A DNA stretch of 64,000 nucleotides from Burkholderiales bacterium (GTDB taxonomy: Bacteria; Pseudomonadota; Gammaproteobacteria; Burkholderiales; SG8-39): contig JACZJV010000023.1 of NCBI GenBank assembly GCA_014860355.1, forward strand, positions 1 through 64,000. Reading direction: 5' to 3'. The position numbers were made by a program, and so were the translations under genes. The notes beneath the pieces were generated by a model. That model was not told the DNA's origin, searched no databases, and was given only the letters and a program-made list of their open reading frames with translations. This document shows, piece after piece, positions 54,087 to 61,938 of the stretch (position 1 is the stretch's first letter; the number at the start of each line of letters is the position of its first letter).

Positions 54087-54767
54087 ATGAACAAGCAACG
54101 TATCCTGGTCTGGGACCTGCCGACGCGGGTTTTCCACTGGCTGTTGGCGGCTTCCTTCCTCGGAGCGTTTCTGACGGCCGAATCCGAGCGCTATCGCGAC
54201 ATTCACGTGGTACTCGGCTACACGATGTTGGGATTGGTCGTGTTTCGTTCCCTCTGGGGCGTGGTCGGCACCCGCTATGCACGCTTCAGTTCGTTCCCGA
54301 TCGCGCCGCGCCGGGTCCTCGAATACCTCAAGTCCCTGTTCACGCGCTCGCCGCAGCACCATGTCGGCCACAACCCGGCGGGCAGCCTGGCCATTTACGC
54401 GATCCTCGCGCTGTCCGTGCTTGCAGGCGCCACCGGTTATGCAGCCTACAATGAGATTGGCGGTGAATGGCTGGCCGAGTTGCACGAAGGCGCGGCCAAT
54501 GCGATGCTAGGCTTGGTCATATTCCATATAGGCGCGGTTATGGTGAGCAGTCTGATACACCGGGAGAACCTGGCTGCCGCCATGCTCAACGGCTACAAGA
54601 AAGGCCACGTTGGTGAGGGCATCCGCAGCAAGCACCGGTTCGTTGCCGCGGCTGTGCTATTGGTGGCTGCGTATTTCTGGGCCGGCAGCGCCGGGTTGCT
54701 GCCGGATGCCATAGGCGTACCGGCAGTCGCAGCCGTCTCCCCGCAGATACGCGGCGAGCACGGTTGA
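54087..54767 (+). CDS. Cytochrome b561 family membrane protein
   Basis: ILVWDLPTRVFHWLLAASFLGAFLTAES; RSLWGVVGTRYARFSSF; GHNPAGSLAIYAIL. Confidence 0.9.
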   Translation: MNKQRILVWDLPTRVFHWLLAASFLGAFLTAESERYRDIHVVLGYTMLGLVVFRSLWGVVGTRYARFSSFPIAPRRVLEYLKSLFTRSPQHHVGHNPAGSLAIYAILALSVLAGATGYAAYNEIGGEWLAELHEGAANAMLGLVIFHIGAVMVSSLIHRENLAAAMLNGYKKGHVGEGIRSKHRFVAAAVLLVAAYFWAGSAGLLPDAIGVPAVAAVSPQIRGEHG

Positions 54768-54786
54768 TGCGGGAACCAGGCTAAGC

Positions 54787-55458
54787 ATGCGCATACTTCT
54801 GGTCGAGGACGACAAGCTGCTGGGGGATGGCGTGCAGGCAGGCCTCATCCAGTCCGGCTTCAGCGTAGATTGGGTCCGGGACGGAGTTGCCGCGGAGCTG
54901 TCGCTCAAGACCGGCGAGTACGCCGGCGTCGTGCTCGACCTCGGACTGCCGCGGCTCTCGGGACTGGAGGTGCTGCAGCGCCTGCGCCGCGGCGGCGACA
55001 AGGTGCCGGTGTTGATCCTGACCGCGCGCGACCGGGTGGAAGACCGCATCAAAGGCCTGGACGGCGGCGCTGACGACTACCTGGTCAAACCCTTCGATCT
55101 GCACGAACTCGCGGCGCGCCTGCGCGCCCTGATCCGGCGCTCCAGTGGCGAAGCAGCGCCGAACCTGCGGGTGGGCGAAATCGAACTCGACCCAGCTGCC
55201 CGCTGCGTAAGCTTCCGCGGCCGGCCGGTCGAGCTTTCCGTGCGCGAGTTCGCGCTGCTGCAGGAGCTGATGCTCAACGCGGGGCGGGTGCTGTCGCGCG
55301 AGCAGCTGGCGCAGCGGCTGTATTCCTGGGGCGAAGAGATCGAAAGCAACGCCATCGAGGTGCATGTGCATCACCTGCGGCGCAAGCTGGCGCCGGAACT
55401 GTTGCGCACCGTGCGCGGCGTGGGCTATCTGATGCCGCGCGAGGCGCCATCGCCATGA
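54787..55458 (+). CDS. OmpR/QseB-type response regulator
   Basis: MRILLVEDDKLLGDGVQAGL; KPFDLHELAARLRALIRR; winged-helix C-terminus VHHLRRKLAPELLRTVRGVGYLM. Confidence 0.93.
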   Translation: MRILLVEDDKLLGDGVQAGLIQSGFSVDWVRDGVAAELSLKTGEYAGVVLDLGLPRLSGLEVLQRLRRGGDKVPVLILTARDRVEDRIKGLDGGADDYLVKPFDLHELAARLRALIRRSSGEAAPNLRVGEIELDPAARCVSFRGRPVELSVREFALLQELMLNAGRVLSREQLAQRLYSWGEEIESNAIEVHVHHLRRKLAPELLRTVRGVGYLMPREAPSP

Positions 55459-55478
55459 GGGCCGGCTTGGATTTCTCA

Positions 55479-55504
55479 AAATACGCCCGGTTGGCGGAGT
55501 ATTT
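55479..55504. repeat. Imperfect inverted repeat between response regulator and kinase genes
   Basis: aaatacgcc...ggcggagtattt; stem with 3-nt bulge in the 97-nt gap. Confidence 0.45.
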
Positions 55505-55555
55505 GCGGATGCTCCACGAAGCCAGCCTCTCCCGGGGATATTCCCTTATGTCCAA

Positions 55556-56905
55556 ATGATGAATCCCGCGCCGGCGCCCGCCTACTCGCTCAAGCGGCGC
55601 CTGCTGCTTGCGCTGCTCGGCGGCATCACCCTCGTCTGGCTGGCGACGGCGGTGTTCAGCTATTTCGATGCGCGCCACGAACTCGACGAATTGCTCGACG
55701 CGCACCTGGCGCAGTCGGCATCGCTGCTTTTGGCGCAGACGGGGCACGAGACCGAGGAAATCGATACCGAGCACATGCCGCAGCTGCACAAGCGCGCGCG
55801 CAATGTCGCAATACAAATGTGGGAGAACGGCAATACCCTGCGCCTGCATTCGCCCAGCGCCCCCGCCGAGCGCCTGTCGCAGCAAGACGAGGGTTTCAGC
55901 GACGCCAGGGTCGCGGGCAAGCGCTGGCGCGTATTCAGCGCCTGGGGTCCCGAGCGGCGCTATCTGGTGCAGGTCGGCGAACGCTACGAAACGCGCGACG
56001 AGATCGCCGCCGACCTCGCGAAAAACCTGCTGCTGCCATTGCTCTTCGCCCTGCCCCTGCTAGGCTTGCTGGTCTGGTTCAATATTGCGCACGCGCTGCG
56101 GCCGCTGGCCGCACTCGGACGGCAGGTGGCCGCGCGCGATCCGGGCAATCTGGGCACGCTCGACGCGGGCGCAGTCCCGGCCGAAGTCCTGCCTCTGGTC
56201 GAAAACCTGAACCGCTTGTTCGAACGCGTGGCGCAGCTGATCGAGAACGAGCGCCGCTTCACCGCCGACGCCTCGCATGAGCTGCGCACGCCGTTGGCGG
56301 CCTTGAAGACGCAGGCCCAGGTGGCGCTGGCATCCAACAACGATGCCGAGCGCAGCCACGCGCTCGAACGCGTGATCGCTGGCTGCGACCGCGCCACGCA
56401 CCTGGTGCAGCAGTTGCTGACGCTCGCGCGCCTCGATCCGGACGAACCCGGGGGCAAGGCCGAAGTCTGCGATCTGCAGGCCTTGGCCAGGACCGCCGTG
56501 GCCGAGCTCGCTCCGTTCGCCCTGTCGCGCAAGGTCGAAATCGATCTGGCCGAAGGCGCGGCAGTGGAAATTACGGGCCATGCGGGGCTGATCGCCATCC
56601 TGCTGCGCAACCTGATCGACAACGCCATCCGTTACAGCTCCGAAGGCGGCAGTGTGCATGTGCGCGCGGCGCGCGCTGGCGCGGCGGCCGTGCTCACGGT
56701 CACCGACCAGGGGCCGGGCATTCCGGCAGCCGAGCGCGACAAGGTGGGACAACGCTTTTACCGCGTGCTCGGCACCGAGGAATTCGGCAGCGGCCTCGGC
56801 CTGTCCATCGTCAAGCGTATCGCCGAACTCCATGGCGCCGGCTTCGGCCTCGGCGAGGGCGAGCGGGGCAAAGGGCTGACGGTCGCGTTGAGGTTCAAGC
56901 CTTAG
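55556..56905 (+). CDS. Sensor histidine kinase (QseC-like)
   Basis: Two TMs, HAMP-like region, H-box FTADASHELRTPLAALKTQAQVAL, G-box DQGPGIPAAERDKVGQRFYR...GSGLGLSIVKRIAELHG. Confidence 0.93.
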   Translation: MMNPAPAPAYSLKRRLLLALLGGITLVWLATAVFSYFDARHELDELLDAHLAQSASLLLAQTGHETEEIDTEHMPQLHKRARNVAIQMWENGNTLRLHSPSAPAERLSQQDEGFSDARVAGKRWRVFSAWGPERRYLVQVGERYETRDEIAADLAKNLLLPLLFALPLLGLLVWFNIAHALRPLAALGRQVAARDPGNLGTLDAGAVPAEVLPLVENLNRLFERVAQLIENERRFTADASHELRTPLAALKTQAQVALASNNDAERSHALERVIAGCDRATHLVQQLLTLARLDPDEPGGKAEVCDLQALARTAVAELAPFALSRKVEIDLAEGAAVEITGHAGLIAILLRNLIDNAIRYSSEGGSVHVRAARAGAAAVLTVTDQGPGIPAAERDKVGQRFYRVLGTEEFGSGLGLSIVKRIAELHGAGFGLGEGERGKGLTVALRFKP

Positions 56906-56906
56906 C

Positions 56907-56952
56907 GTTTGTAACGAAACGATGGGAGTTATCCCCTCGTTTCGTTACAAAC
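56907..56952. terminator. Long inverted repeat (16 bp + mismatch + 4 bp), probable bidirectional terminator
   Basis: gtttgtaacgaaacga tgggagttatcccc tcgtttcgttacaaac between convergent kinase(+) and DMT(-) genes. Confidence 0.65.
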
Positions 56953-56954
56953 TA

Positions 56955-57812
56955 TTAGACTACGAGCAGCACCGCCACTCCGGCCACTGTCAAGACCGCG
57001 CCCAGCGCCACGCGCGAGGGCACGCGCTCCTGCCGCAGGACGAGCATGCTCAGAGCGAGCGTAAACAGCGGATAGGTCGCAACGATGGGCGAGACCAGCG
57101 CCACCTTGCCTTTTGCCAAAGCCGTATACATGAGAAACATGCTGGCGCCGTTGAGCAATCCCGTCGCGACGAACCAGGGCGCGGCGCGGCGGTCGGTCGG
57201 CTGGCGCGGTCCGCGCCAGCGCGTCGCCGCGAGTATCACCGCAGCCGATACCGTATAGCCGATCAACGCGGCGGCGTACGGGTTTGCCCAGAGCGCGAGC
57301 CCGGCCTTGGTCAGAACCTGCGCCAGCGCGCGCAGTGCCGCCGCTGCTACCGGCAGGGCGATCGCCCACAGCGGCCAGCTGCGCGGGAGCGCGTCGCCGC
57401 CCCAGGTCAGCGCCAGCATCCCGAGCACGATGGCGGCGGTGCCGAGCACATTGCCCGTGCTGAGCCCCTCCCCCAGGAACAGGATGGCCCCGGTCAGGGC
57501 AAATAGTGGCGTGGTGCAGGAAATCGAGCTGGTGATGGTCGGCCCCATGCGCTGGTTGCCGGTGTAAGTGAGCAGGGTTACCGCCGCCGGAAAGAACAGG
57601 CCGATCAGCGCGAATATGCCCGCCGCGCCAAGGCTGAATCCGTCGGCGTGGAACAGAAACGGCGCCAGACACCAGAAAACCAGCGTGGAGGAAGGCACGC
57701 CGATCGCCGCGCCGGCAGCCGGAGACGCGTAGCGCAGGCCCAGCCGCGTGGTAATCATCGCGGCGCCCAGGCCGGCGGCGGCGGCCAGCGCCCACAAAGC
57801 GGATTCGATCAT
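56955..57812 (-). CDS. EamA/DMT family transporter
   Basis: MIESALWALAAAAGLGAAMITTRLGLRYASPAAGAAIGVPSSTLVFW; ATG at 57812. Confidence 0.82.
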   Translation of the reverse strand: MIESALWALAAAAGLGAAMITTRLGLRYASPAAGAAIGVPSSTLVFWCLAPFLFHADGFSLGAAGIFALIGLFFPAAVTLLTYTGNQRMGPTITSSISCTTPLFALTGAILFLGEGLSTGNVLGTAAIVLGMLALTWGGDALPRSWPLWAIALPVAAAALRALAQVLTKAGLALWANPYAAALIGYTVSAAVILAATRWRGPRQPTDRRAAPWFVATGLLNGASMFLMYTALAKGKVALVSPIVATYPLFTLALSMLVLRQERVPSRVALGAVLTVAGVAVLLVV

Positions 57813-57891
57813 GCCTGGCTGCAGCGTCAGTAGGGTTCGTTCACAGGGTTCCTCCACCGCATGATAGCGCGCCCTAGGCCCGGACTTTTCC

Positions 57892-58941
57892 TCAGTGCGG
57901 GTGGCGGTGATGCAGATCGGGCAAATGCGCATGGTTGTGCGCGAGCGGCGCGTGCCGGTGCGGGTGTGTATGCGGCTCCGGCCCCTCGCTGCCCTCATGC
58001 GCATGCTGATGATGCGCGTCGTGGGTGTGCAGGTGCTCGTGCGCCAGCGCTTCATGCACGTGCAGGTGCCCATGCCGTTCCGTGAGCGCGAGCCAGGTGG
58101 CTGCGATCATCAGCGCGAACGCGGCGCCGAAGCCGACGCTTACCGGCTCCCCCAACAACGTGATCGACAGCCCCGCGCCGATGAACGGCGCGGTCGAGAA
58201 ATGCGCGGCGGCGCGCGCGCTGCCCAGGTGACGCAGGGCGAGGATGTACAGCACCAGGCTCACGCCATAGCCCAGCCACCCGAGCAGGAGAGCCCCCGCC
58301 AGCTGCAGCATCGGCGGCACAGTGGCGCCCAGGGCGAGGGCGGTAACGATGTTGACGCAGCCCGCCACCAGCCCCTTGATCATGGCGATGTTGACCGGGT
58401 CGGCCGCCGCGATGCGGCGGGTAAGGTTGTTGTCCAGCGCCCACAGGGCACAGGCTGCAGCTACCGCGAGGGAGCGCAGCGTAAGCCCGGCGCCGGCCCG
58501 CGGATCATAGCCGAGCAACAGCCCGGCGCAGAGCATCAAGCCGGCGGCGAGCCAGATGCGTCCCCCGACCGCCTCGCGGAACACCAGCGCGGCGATCAGC
58601 GCCGTCAGTATTCCTTCCAGGTTGAGCAATAGCGACACGCCCGAGGCGCTCGCGCCGGCCAGACCCCACATCAACAACAGTGGTGCGGCGATGCCGCCGC
58701 AGAGGACGGCCCCGGCGAGCCAGGGCGTGTCGCGCGCCTGCAGCGGCGCGTCGGCTGCGCGCTGGCGCCGGCCCCATCGCACCAGCGCCAGACCCAGGCC
58801 ACTGCCCAGGTAAAGCAGGCCGGCGAGCAGGTTGGGCGCAATGTCCGCCTGCAGCAGCTTGGCCAGCGGCGTGCTCGCGCCGAACAGGGCGGCTGCGGCG
58901 AGCGCCACCAGCGCATAGCGTTGCGTGGACAGATCGATCAT
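57892..58941 (-). CDS. EamA/DMT family transporter with His-rich C-terminal tail
   Basis: DMT repeats; C-terminal 60 aa contain 23 His (HGHLHVHEALAHEHLHTHDAHHQHAHEG...HRHPH). Confidence 0.85.
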   Translation of the reverse strand: MIDLSTQRYALVALAAAALFGASTPLAKLLQADIAPNLLAGLLYLGSGLGLALVRWGRRQRAADAPLQARDTPWLAGAVLCGGIAAPLLLMWGLAGASASGVSLLLNLEGILTALIAALVFREAVGGRIWLAAGLMLCAGLLLGYDPRAGAGLTLRSLAVAAACALWALDNNLTRRIAAADPVNIAMIKGLVAGCVNIVTALALGATVPPMLQLAGALLLGWLGYGVSLVLYILALRHLGSARAAAHFSTAPFIGAGLSITLLGEPVSVGFGAAFALMIAATWLALTERHGHLHVHEALAHEHLHTHDAHHQHAHEGSEGPEPHTHPHRHAPLAHNHAHLPDLHHRHPH

Positions 58942-58981
58942 GGCCGGGTCCTGGCTGGTGAAAAACCTGCGCGTGGCGGGG

Positions 58982-60142
58982 TCAGGGCGTGATCAGCTTA
59001 AGGTTCAGCGCGCGTTCGAGCAACCAGATCATCGCGATCGTCACGATCGCGATCGAACCGCCGAATAGCACCACGCGGCGGTAAAACCAGCTTTCGCGCA
59101 ATGCATACGCAAGCGGCAGGAAGGCGGCGACGATGGTGAGTTGCCCGCCCTCCACGCCGAGATTGAACCCGACCAGGGCCAGCACCAGCGCGTCGCGCGG
59201 CAGCCCCAGTTCGGTGAGCACACTGGCAAAACCGAAGCCGTGGATCAGGCCGAAGGCGAAGGCCACCACCCAGCGCCTGCCGCCGACCACCGGCAGCAGG
59301 TTGTTGAGCGCGGCCAGCACCACCGAAGCGGCGATGGCCGATTCCACCAGCCGCGAGGGCAACGAAATCACGCCCAGCGCCGCGAGCGACAGGGTGATCG
59401 AATGCGCCACGGTAAACGAGGTCACGATCTTGAATACGTCCCAGAAGGCGTCTGGAAAGCGCGCTACCGGCGACCAGTGCTTGCGCTCGCGCAGCAGCAC
59501 CGCCGGCAGCAGCAGCGATACGAGAAACAGAATATGGTCGTAACCGATCCAGATGTGCCATACGCCTTCGCGGGCATAGCTCAGAAACTGCCTGAAGGAG
59601 GACATCTCGCCGAGTTCGAAGCGCTGCTTCGAGCGCCCCGGCGAGAACACCAGGCTCTGGATCTTCCCCTGATACTCGAGATTGAGCAGCCCCTTGTGCT
59701 GCGCGTCGAAATCGAAAAACAGGCTGTAGCCGATTTCGATCGCAGCCGGCGCGGCGGCGCACTCGGCGGCGAAGCGCAGCACCTCGTAGGCGCCGTCGCT
59801 GTGGTGATCGACCTGGTGGGCGCTTACGCGCAGCGGACAGTTCTCCCCGTCGCCCGAAAGACTCAGCCGCGCCAGCGCGTAGGCGCCGATGTCGGACTGG
59901 CGAGCGCGCAGCTCGCCCCAGGTGATCTCGCCGTCGCCGTTGGCGTCGAGGCCGATCGCCTGTTCCAGGTCGCGCAGCGCGATGTCCCATTGCCCGCTGA
60001 CCTGCGCGCCGTCGATCTTGAGGCGCAGGTAACTGTCGCTGGGCTTGTGTGCCTGTACCGCGAAACTCGCGAGCAGCAGCAGCAGCGCCAGCCAGCGGCT
60101 CAATTCGCCCCCGCCTGCAGCTGTTGCGCCAGTTTTTCGCAT
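58982..60142 (-). CDS. HupE/UreJ_2-type membrane protein with N-terminal secreted domain containing an EF-hand
   Basis: HIWIGYDHILFLVSLLLPAVLL...HSITLSLAALGVISLP...FAFGLIHGFGFASVL; EF-hand loop DANGDGEITWGE in the N-terminal domain. Confidence 0.82.
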   Translation of the reverse strand: MRKTGATAAGGGELSRWLALLLLLASFAVQAHKPSDSYLRLKIDGAQVSGQWDIALRDLEQAIGLDANGDGEITWGELRARQSDIGAYALARLSLSGDGENCPLRVSAHQVDHHSDGAYEVLRFAAECAAAPAAIEIGYSLFFDFDAQHKGLLNLEYQGKIQSLVFSPGRSKQRFELGEMSSFRQFLSYAREGVWHIWIGYDHILFLVSLLLPAVLLRERKHWSPVARFPDAFWDVFKIVTSFTVAHSITLSLAALGVISLPSRLVESAIAASVVLAALNNLLPVVGGRRWVVAFAFGLIHGFGFASVLTELGLPRDALVLALVGFNLGVEGGQLTIVAAFLPLAYALRESWFYRRVVLFGGSIAIVTIAMIWLLERALNLKLITP

Positions 60143-61284
60143 ACCGGATCTTCGTAGCCGCTGCTTTTCATCCAGTCGAGCGCCGGCTGCGCCGCGGCGT
60201 AATCCCTGGCGGCCAGGGCCGCTTCCATCAGCATGCGCGCATCGCTCGCCTCGCGCTGCACCCGGTAATTTTCTGCTGCGAGGCGCACGGCGCCTTTGGA
60301 GTCACCGAGCATGGCGAGGTGGAAGCGCGCCTCGTCCTGCTGGTGCAGCTTGTCGCCGCGCAGGGCGGAAGCGTCGAAGCGCTCCTGCAGCATCTTGACG
60401 TGCGCCGCCGCGGAAGGGAGTCCCGCCGCCTGCTCCGACAGCGCCAGGCGCAACAGCAGAACGTCGGAGCGTTCCCAGTCCTTGAGCAGGGCGACCGCGT
60501 CGAGCGGCCGGCCCTGGTCGAGCAGAAAATCGGCATAGGCGGCGAGGATATAGCCGTCGGTGATGCCCAGTGCCAGGCCGGCCTTGAAATGGCGCTCGGC
60601 GAGTTCGGCTCGGCCCAGCTGCACGGCGGCTTCGGCCAACCGCGTCTGTATCCAAAGCTTCAGCTCGGGGCCGGCGTCGGGCCGGCGCGCCAGCGCCGCG
60701 GACAGGTCGGAGTAGGCCTGTTCCGCTTTTCCGGTGCGCGCATCGATGGCCGCATTGCACGAGGTGTTGAGCAGCGCGCTTGCCAGCGGCGCGAGCCTGG
60801 CGCAAGCCGCGCGCGCGCCGGCATAGTCCGCCTGCACCAGCAGGATGGCCGCGCGCCAGGTCCAGATTTTGGCGATTTCGGGGTCGATCTCAGCCGCCCG
60901 ACCGAGGTCGGCGAGTGCCGCATCGAATTCGTGCCGGTATTGGCGCACCAGCGCGCGCATGATCAGGCTTTCCACCGGTGGCGCGGCGGCGCTGCTCCAG
61001 GGCCGGATCACGGCCTCGGCGTAGCCGACGTAGCGCGGGTCGCCCTCGGCACTGGCGAGGTCGAAGTAGCGCTGCGCCAGGGCCAGCGCGCGTTCCAGGT
61101 CCTGTGGTTGCTCCGCATGCGCCCGGCGCAGCGCGCGCAGTTCCCTGCCCTCGGCGGCTGTAGCCTTGAACGGCAGGCGCTCCAGGACCTCGGCGTCCGA
61201 TTTCGGGGTATAGGGCGCGGCCATCGCCGCCCCGCTGCCGAAGCCGAGAATAAGGGCAAAACCCAGGGGGAGCAGGTGACGCAT
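60100..61284 (-). CDS. Secreted tetratricopeptide-repeat-like protein
   Basis: Signal peptide MRHLLPLGFALILGFGSGAAMA; TPR-like helical repeats (ALVRQYRHEFDAALADLGRAAEIDPEIAKIWTWRA). Confidence 0.75.
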   Translation of the reverse strand: MRHLLPLGFALILGFGSGAAMAAPYTPKSDAEVLERLPFKATAAEGRELRALRRAHAEQPQDLERALALAQRYFDLASAEGDPRYVGYAEAVIRPWSSAAAPPVESLIMRALVRQYRHEFDAALADLGRAAEIDPEIAKIWTWRAAILLVQADYAGARAACARLAPLASALLNTSCNAAIDARTGKAEQAYSDLSAALARRPDAGPELKLWIQTRLAEAAVQLGRAELAERHFKAGLALGITDGYILAAYADFLLDQGRPLDAVALLKDWERSDVLLLRLALSEQAAGLPSAAAHVKMLQERFDASALRGDKLHQQDEARFHLAMLGDSKGAVRLAAENYRVQREASDARMLMEAALAARDYAAAQPALDWMKSSGYEDPVCEKLAQQLQAGAN

Positions 61285-61573
61285 GTCAGGTCGGATGCAA
61301 GTGGACGTAGCCGGCCTGGGTTTAACCGATGGCGCGGTGCGCGCAGTTTAGCATTGATTGTTTGGCGTTTTCTTGGGGTTTGTCGCGGCGCAACCAGAAC
61401 CCGCCGAATCCTGTCAACCCTTAATAGGCTGGGCCGTTACTGTCGATTCCGGCACTGCGGCTAAGGCCGCTATGCTTGCACCGCGATATCGATGTCGGCT
61501 CCTCAAGACGGAACGATGGAAAGAGGCGGTAGAAGGCGCGCTGGTAAATTAAATCCATCAATGAGGAGTCAAC

Positions 61574-61822
61574 ATGAGCAAGTTGCTGTCGATATTGGTT
61601 GCTGCTTTATTCGCTGTTTCCACCGGTTCCGCGTTCGCTGCCAAGCACATGGCGGCCCCGGCCGAAAAGTCTGAAATGAGCAAAGAAGCGAAACCCGCCG
61701 AAGCCAAACCGGCTACGGAAAAGAAAGCCAATAAAGAAAAGAAAGCCAAGAAAACCAAGACCGCCAAGAGCGACAAAAAAGCCACGACTGAAGCAGCACC
61801 CAAAGAAGAAGTGAAGAAGTAG
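61574..61822 (+). CDS. Small secreted Lys/Ala/Glu-rich low-complexity protein
   Basis: Signal peptide MSKLLSILVAALFAVSTGSAFA; SD gaggag upstream; mature part almost entirely K/A/E/T; own terminator. Confidence 0.7.
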   Translation: MSKLLSILVAALFAVSTGSAFAAKHMAAPAEKSEMSKEAKPAEAKPATEKKANKEKKAKKTKTAKSDKKATTEAAPKEEVKK

Positions 61823-61846
61823 GTCTTTCTTCTACGCAGTAAGGAA

Positions 61847-61875
61847 CGGGCAGGGTACTCCCTGCCCGTTTTTTT
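61847..61875 (+). terminator. Rho-independent terminator
   Basis: cgggcaggg-tact-ccctgcccg followed by TTTTTTT. Confidence 0.9.
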
Positions 61876-61938
61876 ATTGTTTGGCGTCAATCGCGCTGCC
61901 CCGCCCGCGCCCGCGAAAATTTGCTAGAGTCGCTCGCC

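Noticed and set aside
57895-58074. His-rich coding repeat considered as a possible CRISPR or tandem repeat
   Set aside because: Irregular CAY/GTG-rich codon repetition only; no regular repeat-spacer structure
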